A stretch of 8,464 nucleotides of DNA, taken from NCBI GenBank assembly GCA_030044475.1, contig JASHVP010000146.1:1-8464 (forward strand), given 5' to 3'. Both the position numbers and the translations under genes were made by a program. This document shows positions 1 to 6,104 of the stretch, in pieces; the stretch's first letter is position 1; every line of letters starts with the position of its first letter. The notes under the pieces were generated by a model. It made no database searches. It was not told where the DNA came from and worked only from the letters and a program-made list of their open reading frames with translations. This stretch comes from Thermoplasmata archaeon. Lineage in GTDB: Archaea > Thermoplasmatota > Thermoplasmata > Lutacidiplasmatales > UBA184.

Positions 1-120
1 GGCCGGAGCGCGGGCGCCCCTGGAGGGACCCGGACCCGGGGTCCCGCGCCCCCGGCCGCGCGGGTTCGAGGACAAGTCCGGAGGCCCGCGTCGGAGTCCT
101 CCCCGGCCGGCGCCCTCCGA
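1..120. other. Run of three abutting GC-rich hairpins, no convincing gene
   Basis: Bases 1-212 carry no gene I can support. Bases 1-120 fold into three adjacent stem-loops. The first pairs 1-6 with 52-57, 12-17 with 46-51 and 25-31 with 39-45 (gggaccc/gggtccc, 7-base loop), so its 3' side is paired continuously. The second pairs cgcggg at 59-64 with cccgcg at 85-90. The third pairs tcggag at 91-96 with ctccga at 115-120. The strand cannot be decided and the left end is cut by the window. It could be the end of a structured RNA, or simply the self-complementarity expected of very GC-rich DNA. Several frames are open here, but they give only low-complexity Arg/Pro/Gly-rich translations. Confidence 0.25.
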
Positions 121-212
121 CGGGAGGTCCCTGCCGACGTCCGAGCGTGGACCGACGACCTCTCGCCGGTCCGGCGTCCCCGGGGCGGGACCGTGGCGTG
201 GAATCTCGCTCG

Positions 213-785
213 CTAGGGACTGGGAACGGTCGTCTCGTTGGTCGGCTGGATCGTGAGGGTCGCGTCGAACCAGAGACCACCGGCCGGAGGAGACAGGGAC
301 GTCGGGAGCGTGAACACGAGGGCCCAGCCGGACCACTCTCCGAGCCCGTACAGGAAGTGGTCGCCTCCCACGAAGGTCCCATTGGCGCTCGAATAGATCG
401 TCGGCGTGTCCCCGGAAAGTCCGGGATTGACTTGGAAGAAGAACGGGCCGGCCACGGTCATGTTGGCCCAGAGCCCGGGGGAGCCGCCGGGATTCCCCGC
501 TTCGAAGAACCAAAGGTCGTACGAAGACCCCCCGAACAGCTCCTCCGGACACTCCGGCGCGGGCGGGGGCGATGACGATCCGACGGGGAAGGTCTCGTTG
601 CACGCGTTCTGAGAGGGCGGGCCAAACGTCGGGGGAGAGCCGTTCAGGTAGTCAATCTGGAGCTCGACGCCGTCGAACCGAACGACGTCCGGTCGAGCGA
701 CGGGCCCCAGGGAAGAGCCGACCACGAGGAACGTCGCGACCAGAGCCCCGACGAGGACGGCGAGCGCCGAGCGCCGTGCGGTCAC
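213..785 (-). CDS. Hypothetical secreted or membrane-anchored protein, 190 aa
   Basis: I do not recognise the family. The protein starts with a short basic stretch (Arg4, Arg5) followed by a hydrophobic segment at about residues 7-23, which fits a signal peptide or N-terminal anchor. The rest is rich in Gly, Pro, Ser, Thr and aromatic residues, has very few Lys or Arg, and looks extracytoplasmic. Five N-glycosylation sequons are visible (N48-G-S, N63-E-T, N108-M-T, N135-G-T, N183-E-T). Cys62 and Cys79 could form a disulfide. There is no lipobox Cys and no clear C-terminal membrane segment. It begins with GTG, has no strong Shine-Dalgarno sequence, and is preceded by a TATA-like box about 40 bp upstream, so a short leader is likely. 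It stands alone downstream of a tRNA gene. That it is a real gene is fairly likely; its function is unknown. Confidence 0.6.
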   Translation of the reverse strand: MTARRSALAVLVGALVATFLVVGSSLGPVARPDVVRFDGVELQIDYLNGSPPTFGPPSQNACNETFPVGSSSPPPAPECPEELFGGSSYDLWFFEAGNPGGSPGLWANMTVAGPFFFQVNPGLSGDTPTIYSSANGTFVGGDHFLYGLGEWSGWALVFTLPTSLSPPAGGLWFDATLTIQPTNETTVPSP

Positions 786-820
786 GCGAGGCTCCCGTCC
801 GATCGAAACGACCGGGCAAG

Positions 821-830
821 ATTATCTTTG
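821..830 (-). promoter_or_regulatory. TATA-like box for the 213-785 gene
   Basis: On the minus strand this reads CAAAGATAAT, an AT-rich island in GC-rich DNA with an A-run in the BRE position. Its centre is about 40 bp upstream of the GTG at 785. With the usual archaeal 25-27 bp spacing, transcription would start near 799 and give a leader of about 14 nt. The call rests on composition and position only. Confidence 0.45.
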
Positions 831-841
831 CGCGTTTCGGG

Positions 842-875
842 GTCTCGGAGGCGAGAGGTGGGCGCCGACCGAGAC
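842..875 (-). repeat. Inverted repeat just 3' of tRNA-Thr
   Basis: gtctcgg (842-848) and ccgagac (869-875) are perfect 7-bp arms, with a second inner stem ggcg (850-853)/cgcc (863-866). The hairpin begins five bases past the tRNA 3' end on the transcribed strand. No T-run follows, so it is not a typical archaeal or intrinsic terminator. It may mark the 3' trailer for processing, or be chance in GC-rich DNA. Confidence 0.35.
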
Positions 876-880
876 GGAGC

Positions 881-953
881 AGCCACTGGAGGGATTTGAA
901 CCCCCGACCTGCTGATTACGAATCAGCTGCTCTGCCAGCTGAGCTACAGTGGC
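881..953 (-). tRNA. tRNA-Thr (anticodon CGT)
   Basis: The complement folds into a complete 73-nt cloverleaf without an intron. The acceptor stem is GCCACTG/CAGTGGC (7 bp). The D-arm is GCTC/GAGC around a loop containing GG. The anticodon stem is GCTGA/TCAGC around loop TTCGTAA, placing CGT at 918-920. A 5-base variable loop follows, then a T-arm with loop TTCAAAT. The discriminator base is T and no CCA is encoded, so CCA must be added after transcription. G1-C72, C2-G71 and the G35-U36 of the anticodon fit known threonine identity elements; U73 is, as I recall, typical of archaeal tRNA-Thr. It reads ACG codons, which should be common in a genome this GC-rich. A TATA box lies 32 bp upstream. 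Confidence 0.96.
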
Positions 954-980
954 GTCCGGGACCGGACCACGGGGCTCGGA

Positions 981-990
981 CTATAATGGT
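981..990 (-). promoter_or_regulatory. TATA box of tRNA-Thr
   Basis: The minus strand reads ACCATTATAG, centred about 32 bp upstream of the mature tRNA 5' end. This predicts a start near 958 and a leader of a few bases for RNase P to remove. It lies in the short gap between the upstream gene's stop codon and the tRNA, so the tRNA has its own promoter. The core ACCATTAT recurs in the box at 7431-7440. Confidence 0.6.
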
Positions 991-1002
991 GGCGGCGGGC
1001 CG

Positions 1003-2214
1003 TCACCGAATCCGGTCGAGCGCCTCGGTCAAGTCGCGCACCAGGTCCTCCGGGTCCTCGATCCCCAGCGAGATCCGCACCATCCCGTCGTCGATCCCGC
1101 GGGCGTGACGAGCGTCGTCGGACAGCAGGCGGTGGGACGTCAGGCGAGGCACGCTGGCGAGGCTCTCGACCCCTCCCAGGCTCGCGGCGACCTGCACCAG
1201 CCGGAGCCCGTGCAGGAACGGATCGACGGCCCCGGCCCCGCCGGCGAGAGAGAGGGCCAGCATCCCGCCGCGTCCGCGCATCTGCCGCGCCGCGATCGCC
1301 TCCTCGTCCGGACTCCCGCGGCCCGGATAGTGGACGTGGGCCACGGCCGGGTGACGCTGCAGCGCCGCGACGATCCGGCGCCCGTTTTCGTTCTGCCGCT
1401 CGACCCGGAGCGCCAGCGTGCCCAGGCTTCGCTGCAGCAGGAACGCCGCGAACGGGTCGAGCGTGGCGCCGAACCGGTCGAACGGGTCGATCCGCGCGAG
1501 CAGCTTCGCCGGACCCACCACGACCCCGCCCGTCAGGTCCGAGTGGCCGCCGAGGTACTTCGTCGCGCTCTGCACCACGAGGTCGGCCCCCAGGGCGAGA
1601 GGCCGCTGGTTCAGCGCCGTCGCGAACGTGTTGTCGACGATCAGATGGGCGCCCACCGCGTCGCTGGCGGCCGCCCACCGGGCGATGTCGTGCACTCGGA
1701 GGGTGGGATTCGTCGGGGTCTCGAGGAGCGCGAGGCGCGTTCCCGGGCGGAGCTGCGCCTCGGGGCTCCTCGCCTCGGAATCCGTGAGGGTCCGGACGCG
1801 CACCCCGTAGCGCGGGAGGAGGTCGGCGAGCAGCCCACCAGTCCCCCCGTAGAGGTCCTGGAGCGCGACCACCTCGTCGCCGGTGCGCAGCAGCGACAGG
1901 ACCGTGGCGGAGATCGCCCCCATCCCCGACGCGAACAGCCGGGACGCCTCGCCGCCCTCCAGCTGGCGGACGACCTCCGCGGGGCCCTCGACCGTCGGGT
2001 TCGAGTTCCGCGAATAGTGGTACGGTCCGCCCTCCGCTTCGGAGTGGGCGGCCGGGAACCGGAACGTGGAGGACTGGTAGATCGGATAGATGACGGAGCC
2101 CGCGTTCCGGTCCGGGCGGCGCGCGCCGTGGACGAGCCGGGTGGTCGGGCCCTCGACCCACTCCGGCAGGGGCCGGAACGGCGGCTTCCGCCACTCGGAT
2201 GGGTCCGGGGTCAC
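1003..2214 (-). CDS. Cystathionine gamma-synthase/gamma-lyase family PLP enzyme, 403 aa
   Basis: This is a cytoplasmic Cys/Met-metabolism PLP enzyme of the transsulfuration family. Visible landmarks, in order, are YSRNSNPT (67-74), the phosphate-contacting SGMGA (96-100), DLYGGT (120-125), ETPTNP (165-170), the PLP-ring aspartate D194 in VDNTF, the Schiff-base lysine K219 in SATKYLGGHSD, SLGGVES (345-351) and the substrate-carboxylate arginine R380 in RISLGIED. Length is normal for the family, with about 20 extra N-terminal residues. Glu350 in GGVES fits cystathionine gamma-synthase or gamma-lyase better than methionine gamma-lyase, but sequence alone does not separate synthase from lyase. 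The GTG start overlaps the nadM stop by 4 bp (GTGA, 2211-2214), so translation is probably coupled. It is the last gene of the lonB operon. No T-run terminator is visible after it. Confidence 0.92.
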   Translation of the reverse strand: MTPDPSEWRKPPFRPLPEWVEGPTTRLVHGARRPDRNAGSVIYPIYQSSTFRFPAAHSEAEGGPYHYSRNSNPTVEGPAEVVRQLEGGEASRLFASGMGAISATVLSLLRTGDEVVALQDLYGGTGGLLADLLPRYGVRVRTLTDSEARSPEAQLRPGTRLALLETPTNPTLRVHDIARWAAASDAVGAHLIVDNTFATALNQRPLALGADLVVQSATKYLGGHSDLTGGVVVGPAKLLARIDPFDRFGATLDPFAAFLLQRSLGTLALRVERQNENGRRIVAALQRHPAVAHVHYPGRGSPDEEAIAARQMRGRGGMLALSLAGGAGAVDPFLHGLRLVQVAASLGGVESLASVPRLTSHRLLSDDARHARGIDDGMVRISLGIEDPEDLVRDLTEALDRIR

Positions 2215-2750
2215 GCCCCGCCCGCCCGGACCGGCGGCGAGACCGCGCCCCGGAGCAGCCCCAGTCGCCGCGGGGCGTCGAGCTCTTCGAGATATCGCGC
2301 GACGGCCGGTGGGACCCGATCCGCCCAGCCCCCGCCCGAGGCGAGCCGCTCGCGGATCTGGGCCCCCTCGAGGCGGGAGCGGTCGACCAGCGAGGGGGAG
2401 TCGACGGGATACCCGGCCCGCTCGAACAGGAGCCGCGTGAGCGGGTTGTTCGTGTAGACTCGGTCGAACGGGGGGAGCAGCCCCTCCACGTATCGGACCC
2501 AGAGCGCGTGCCGCTGGATGTCGGCGATCGGGATCGCGACGACGCCGTCCACGGAGGCTTCGCGCAGCGCCCGGTCAATCATCTCGAGCCGCTCGCCGGC
2601 GGTGAACGGGTTCTCCCAGGTGAACGACAGCTCCGCGCTCCCGACCCCGAGGAGCAAGGGCGCCCCGGGACGCTCGGAACGGACCGAGCGCACGACGGCG
2701 AGGTGCCCCAGGTGGAACGGCTGGAACCGGCCGACCAACAGGCCCCGCAC
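2211..2750 (-). CDS. nadM: Archaeal nicotinamide-nucleotide adenylyltransferase NadM, 179 aa
   Basis: It transfers AMP from ATP to nicotinamide mononucleotide to make NAD, the last step of NAD synthesis, in the cytoplasm. The N-terminal Rossmann motif GRFQPFHLGH (7-16) carries the nucleotidyltransferase HxGH histidines H13 and H16. ENPFTAGER (46-54) and YTNNPLTRLLFERAGY (99-114) are typical of the archaeal family, and the length is normal. The C-terminal phosphate-binding motif of the superfamily, SxTxxR, is changed: residues 128-133 read E-G-A-Q-I-R, keeping only the arginine (R133). The GTG at 2750 places the GRFQP motif at residue 7, as expected, and no in-frame start codon occurs in the short gap upstream. 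It lies 13 bp after the small Cys protein gene and overlaps the next gene by 4 bp. Confidence 0.93.
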   Translation of the reverse strand: MRGLLVGRFQPFHLGHLAVVRSVRSERPGAPLLLGVGSAELSFTWENPFTAGERLEMIDRALREASVDGVVAIPIADIQRHALWVRYVEGLLPPFDRVYTNNPLTRLLFERAGYPVDSPSLVDRSRLEGAQIRERLASGGGWADRVPPAVARYLEELDAPRRLGLLRGAVSPPVRAGGA

Positions 2751-2763
2751 GAGGGCGGCGATA

Positions 2764-3000
2764 TCACTCGGGGCTCAAATCTTCCACGTCGTCCAGGAAC
2801 TCGTCGAGGTGCGCGCAGCGCGCCGTGAGGTAGTGGCGGCAGTGCTCGCAGCGCCGGTCGTTCCACGCGAGGCGGAGCTGGTGGTTGAACTCGTAGCACT
2901 CCCGGTTGACGAACCGGTCCTCCTCGTCCTCGTCCGACGTGGCCAGGGGAGGCCGCGTTCCGACGGTCGCGTGGACCGGGAGCCGGAACGTGCTCTTCAC
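2764..3000 (-). CDS. Small Cys/His protein encoded between lonB and nadM, 78 aa
   Basis: The family is not recognised. The N-terminal third is basic then acidic (DEDEED at 23-28). The C-terminal half contains C35, then CEHC (51-54) and C62, with nearby histidines H40, H53, H56 and H64, and ends in an acidic tail (residues 66-78). The CxxC-x7-C spacing with nearby His suggests a small zinc- or iron-binding domain, but the fold is inference. There is no membrane segment. The GTG start overlaps the lonB stop by 4 bp (GTGA, 2997-3000), which argues for a real, translationally coupled gene. It could be a Lon adaptor, a regulator, or unrelated to Lon; nothing in the sequence decides this. Confidence 0.7.
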   Translation of the reverse strand: MKSTFRLPVHATVGTRPPLATSDEDEEDRFVNRECYEFNHQLRLAWNDRRCEHCRHYLTARCAHLDEFLDDVEDLSPE

Positions 3001-5021
3001 GAGCTCGTCGGCCGACCCGGTGGCGACGGCAGCGACCCGGCCGCCGGCACCTCGTCGCCGCTCCGGTTGGTGGCGTGGACCATCGCCGCGAGCCGCTCGA
3101 GGAGCGACTCCTTCTGGGAGCCCTGGCCGACGAGCGCGTACTTCAGCACGTCGCGCAGCGTGCGCACCGGGATCACCTCGATCGCGCCGCGGTATCGGGA
3201 CTCGAGGACGAGGTCGTCCATGTTGTCCGCGGGGATCAGGACCCGCCGGATGCCGGAGTCCGCGGCGGCCTCGACCTTCGCCGTCACGCCGCCGACCGGG
3301 AGCACCTGGCCCCGAACCGAGAGCGAGACGGTCATGGCGACCGACTGGTCGACAGGGACCCCCTCGAGGGCGCTGATCACCGCCGTCGCGATCGAGACCG
3401 ACGCGCTGTCGCCCTCGACCCCGTCCGACGTGCCGACGAACTGGATGTGGATGTCGTAGCGCGAGATGTCCTCGCCCGTGTACTTCTTGACGAGGGCGCT
3501 GACGTTCTGGACCGCCTCTTTCGCGATCTCGCCGAGCTTGCCGGTGGCGACCACGACCCCGCCGTCGCGCGTCTGGGCCGGCGTCACCTCGGCCACGATC
3601 GGGAGCACGATGCCGGAGAACTCGGCCATCCCCGTCTGGGCGTTGATCGCCGCGAGACCGTTGACGACGCCGACCGCCGCTCCCTCGGTCGAGAACATCC
3701 GGTACTCCTTGCGCCGCTCGATGTACCGGTCCGCGATCTGCTGCTCGAGCGACCGGCTCGCCCGCTTGGCCTTCACCACTTGCTCGGCGTGGACGATCGG
3801 GACGCCGTCCGAGAGGGCGATGTCGCCCGCGACCCGGACGAGCCCCCCGAGCTCGCGGAGCCGCAGGGTGAGCTGTCCGGACCGACCCGAGCGCCGCTGG
3901 GCCTCGCGGACCACCTCGGCGATCGCCGGGACGTCGAAGTGGGGGATCTTCTTGTCCTTCAGGACCTCCTGGGCGACGAAGCGGACGATCTTGAGCCGGT
4001 TCTCGGGCGTGTCCGGCATCGTCGTCTTCACGTAGAGCTCGTAGCCGTACCCCCGGATCCGCGAGCGCAGCGCGGGGTGCATCGACTGGACGCTGTCGAT
4101 GTTGCCGGCGGCCACGAGGACGAAGTCCGACGGGACGGCCTCGGTCTTGACCATCGCGCCGGCGGAGCGCTCCGACTGCCCGACGATCGGGAACTTCCGC
4201 TCCTGCAGGGCCGTGAGCAGGGAGTGCTGGCTCTCGATCTTCAACAGGTTGATCTCGTCGACGAACAGGACGCCGCCGTTCGCCTTGTGGATGGCGCCGA
4301 CCTCGACCCGCTCGTGCGGGGGCGTCTCGAGCCCTCCCGACTGGAACGGGTCATGCTTCACGTCCCCGAGCAGGGCCCCGGCGTGCGCCCCGGTGGCGTC
4401 GATGAACGGGGGTTTCTCATCGGGCGTATGCGAGACGAGGAGCTTCGCCACCCCGGCGGACGAGTCGTTCCGTCCGCTCGAGAAGCGGACGATGACGTAC
4501 AGGATCAGGATCACGAAGAGACCGAGCAAGAGCGCGGTGTAGTCCGGCGGCCGCGTCGACAGCACCACGTAGAGCGTGAAGGCGAAGATCGCCAGCGCCC
4601 CGACGATGAACAGGATCGTCCGCTGCTCCTTCTTCTGGGCCGCCTCCAGCTTCTGCGCCGCGACGATCTCCTTCCCCTTGCCCGCCGGAACGACCCGGAT
4701 CTTCGGCTCGTTCGGGTCCTCGTTGTTCGGGTAGGCGAGGATGTCCTGGAGCTGTTCCTTGGGCAGGAAGTCGACCATCGCCCGGGCGAGCATGCTCTTC
4801 CCCGTCCCCGGCTCGCCGATCAGGATCATGTGGCGCTTCTGCGTCGCCGCCTTCCGGGCGACCTCGACCGCGTCGTCCTGGCCGATCACCTGGTCGAGGA
4901 GTCGGTTCGGGACCTCCACCTGCGCGGTCGTCTGGAACGGGAGCGACTTCGCCCACGTATCCAGCTCGTTCGCGGGCGCTTCCGGAGGCTCACCGGACGG
5001 TGTTCCCGCTTCTTCTGCCAT
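2997..5021 (-). CDS. lonB: Membrane-anchored ATP-dependent protease LonB, 674 aa
   Basis: This is the archaeal B-type Lon: an AAA+ unfoldase and serine protease in one chain, anchored in the cytoplasmic membrane and degrading proteins on the inner face. The Walker A motif is GEPGTGKS (69-76). The family's characteristic insertion holds two membrane segments at about 135-154 and 160-179, preceded by a charged Lys/Glu/Gln-rich helix (114-133). Walker B is VLFVDEINLL (251-260), sensor-1 Asn is N307 and arginine-finger candidates are R319/R321. The protease domain has the Ser-Lys dyad S539 (GDSAS) and K582 (GGVTAKVEA). There is no bacterial LonA N-domain. A Pro/Ser-rich tail follows at about 650-674. 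The ATG at 5021 is well placed, about 64 bp below a good TATA box. It is the first gene of a four-gene operon. Confidence 0.97.
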   Translation of the reverse strand: MAEEAGTPSGEPPEAPANELDTWAKSLPFQTTAQVEVPNRLLDQVIGQDDAVEVARKAATQKRHMILIGEPGTGKSMLARAMVDFLPKEQLQDILAYPNNEDPNEPKIRVVPAGKGKEIVAAQKLEAAQKKEQRTILFIVGALAIFAFTLYVVLSTRPPDYTALLLGLFVILILYVIVRFSSGRNDSSAGVAKLLVSHTPDEKPPFIDATGAHAGALLGDVKHDPFQSGGLETPPHERVEVGAIHKANGGVLFVDEINLLKIESQHSLLTALQERKFPIVGQSERSAGAMVKTEAVPSDFVLVAAGNIDSVQSMHPALRSRIRGYGYELYVKTTMPDTPENRLKIVRFVAQEVLKDKKIPHFDVPAIAEVVREAQRRSGRSGQLTLRLRELGGLVRVAGDIALSDGVPIVHAEQVVKAKRASRSLEQQIADRYIERRKEYRMFSTEGAAVGVVNGLAAINAQTGMAEFSGIVLPIVAEVTPAQTRDGGVVVATGKLGEIAKEAVQNVSALVKKYTGEDISRYDIHIQFVGTSDGVEGDSASVSIATAVISALEGVPVDQSVAMTVSLSVRGQVLPVGGVTAKVEAAADSGIRRVLIPADNMDDLVLESRYRGAIEVIPVRTLRDVLKYALVGQGSQKESLLERLAAMVHATNRSGDEVPAAGSLPSPPGRPTSS

Positions 5022-5053
5022 GGCGGCGACTCGACCCCGGATCCCGCGGAGCC

Positions 5054-5069
5054 GTTCTGCCGGTAGAAC
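5054..5069. promoter_or_regulatory. 16-bp near-perfect palindrome at the lonB start site
   Basis: The sequence gttct-g-ccgg-t-agaac has 7 of 8 base pairs in dyad symmetry; only the two bases flanking the central ccgg fail to pair. It lies 12-27 bp below the lonB TATA box and covers the predicted transcription start (about 5059). That is where many archaeal repressors act by blocking RNA polymerase. It is a candidate operator for a dimeric regulator; no known archaeal heat-shock site (such as the Phr consensus) matches it. Confidence 0.4.
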
Positions 5070-5080
5070 TATGGGGGGTC

Positions 5081-5089
5081 TCTATAAAT
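5081..5089 (-). promoter_or_regulatory. TATA box of the lonB operon
   Basis: The minus strand reads ATTTATAGA, the strongest TATA box in the window, in otherwise GC-rich surroundings. Archaeal spacing predicts a transcription start near 5059 and a leader of about 38 nt before the ATG at 5021. It is the only good promoter seen ahead of the four-gene operon. Confidence 0.65.
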
Positions 5090-5153
5090 CCCTTCCCGAA
5101 CGCGCGGGTTTCCTCGGTGGCGTTCGGGTGACTCCGGGGGGCGGTCACGCACT

Positions 5154-5190
5154 GGTCCGAGGGGGTCCGGCGTTATATCTATCGGTCCGG
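5154..5190 (+). repeat. Three ggtccg direct repeats around the folD TATA box
   Basis: ggtccg occurs at 5154-5159, 5164-5169 and 5184-5189. The last two extend to ggtccgg and directly bracket the TATA box. Repeat starts are 10 and 20 bp apart, so all three fall on about the same face of the helix. This could be a binding array for a regulator of folD, but short GC-rich repeats are common here. Confidence 0.3.
5171..5180 (+). promoter_or_regulatory. TATA box of folD
   Basis: The plus strand reads CGTTATATCT, with the TATA core centred near 5176. The predicted start is about 5202, giving a leader of about 12 nt before the GTG at 5214. A purine-rich stretch, GGGGGGAG (5201-5208), lies in that leader, 5 bases before the GTG, and could serve as a ribosome binding site. 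Confidence 0.55.
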
Positions 5191-5213
5191 ACTCGGCCCG
5201 CGGGGGGAGTCGG

Positions 5214-6104
5214 GTGACCCGACGGCTGGAGGGCAAACCGGTCGCCGACTCTCGGAACGCGGCGACCCGGGCCGCGATCGCGGCGCGCGGGGACCAGCGG
5301 GCGCCCTCCCTCGTCAGCGTCCATCGCGACATCGACAGCCCGTTCCGGTTCTACCTGAAGCGCCAGGCGAAGGCCGCCGCCGAGGTCGGGGTCGTGTTCC
5401 GGGACGAGGCGGTGGGCGATGCCGCCCACCCCGAGGCGCTGACGGCACGACTCGCCGCCCTCGGCCGGGACCCGGCCGTCGACGCGGTGCTCGTCGAGCA
5501 CCCCCTCCCTCCCCCGTTCGACTTCCCCGCCGCGGTGGGGGAACTGCCCCTCCCGAAGGACGTGGACGGCGTCTCGCCGGGCAACCTCGGACGGCTCGTC
5601 GCGCAGCGGCCCGTCCAGGTGCCCGCCGTGGCGCTCGCCGCGGTCGCGATCGCCCGCCACTACGAGCTCCCGATCGAAGGCGAGCCGGTCGCGGTGGTCG
5701 GCCGCTCGGAGACGGTCGGTCTGCCGCTCGCCCTCCTCCTGGCGAGTCGGGCCCCGAGGATGAACGCGACCGTCACCCTCGTGCACTCCCGAAGCCGGGA
5801 CCTCGCCGGGGCCCTGTCCCGGGCCCGAACGGTCTTCTCCTGCGTCGGGCGTCCCGGCCTGCTCGACCGGTCGAACGTCCCCCCGGGAGCGCACGTGGTC
5901 GACGTCGGACTCTCGTCGGTCCCGGACCCGACCCGGCCGGGCGGCTCCCGGAGCGCGGGCGACGCGAACCCCGAGGCGCTCGAGGGGTGGGCCGACTCCT
6001 TGACCCCGGTCCCCGGGGGGGTGGGTCCCGTGACCGTGGCGGAGCTGATGGCGTCCGCGACGCGGGCCTGGTCGTGGGCGACCGGGCGGGAGTCGCCCCC
6101 ATGA
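5214..6104 (+). CDS. folD: Divergent FolD-family protein (methylenetetrahydrofolate dehydrogenase/cyclohydrolase), 296 aa
   Basis: The family interconverts 5,10-methylene-, methenyl- and 10-formyl-tetrahydrofolate in the cytoplasm. The C-terminal NADP domain is well kept: VVGRSETVGLPLA (161-173), VTLVHSRS (187-194), VVDVGL (228-233) and the signature TPVPGGVGPVTV (264-275). KDVDG (115-119) keeps the folate-binding aspartate D118. The N-terminal catalytic site is altered. An ungapped match to E. coli FolD, from memory, aligns Tyr50 with Y47 but the essential Lys54 (human Lys56) with Q51. The partner Gln98 (human Gln100) becomes E95, and the PCTP motif becomes P-A-V-A (137-140). K49 is nearby and might replace the lysine. 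It may have lost cyclohydrolase activity or use another folate or pterin. It starts with GTG and overlaps the next gene by 4 bp (ATGA). Confidence 0.88.
   Translation: MTRRLEGKPVADSRNAATRAAIAARGDQRAPSLVSVHRDIDSPFRFYLKRQAKAAAEVGVVFRDEAVGDAAHPEALTARLAALGRDPAVDAVLVEHPLPPPFDFPAAVGELPLPKDVDGVSPGNLGRLVAQRPVQVPAVALAAVAIARHYELPIEGEPVAVVGRSETVGLPLALLLASRAPRMNATVTLVHSRSRDLAGALSRARTVFSCVGRPGLLDRSNVPPGAHVVDVGLSSVPDPTRPGGSRSAGDANPEALEGWADSLTPVPGGVGPVTVAELMASATRAWSWATGRESPP

Noticed and set aside
67..80. Resemblance of cgaggacaagtccg to the RNase P RNA conserved region I (GAGGAAAGUCC)
   Set aside because: It has an extra base, and no matching second conserved region is seen in the next 350 bases, where an antisense gene lies instead.
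1..216. Plus-strand open frame from the window edge to a TAG at 214-216, as the tail of an upstream gene
   Set aside because: Several frames are open here because of GC content, and this one gives only Arg/Pro/Ala-rich sequence with no recognisable motif. It cannot be excluded but is not supported.
944..2578. Long minus-strand frame overlapping nadM and the PLP enzyme
   Set aside because: It is an out-of-frame shadow; nadM and the PLP enzyme explain the region with full motif sets.
3075..5066. Very long open frame on the plus strand opposite lonB
   Set aside because: It is the antisense of LonB in high-GC DNA. The translation is Arg/Asp/Leu-rich low complexity without motifs, while the minus strand gives an unmistakable Lon protease.
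5128..5148. gtgac-N11-gtcac inverted repeat in the lonB/folD region
   Set aside because: The arms are only 5 bp, do not extend inward or outward, and do not line up with either promoter.
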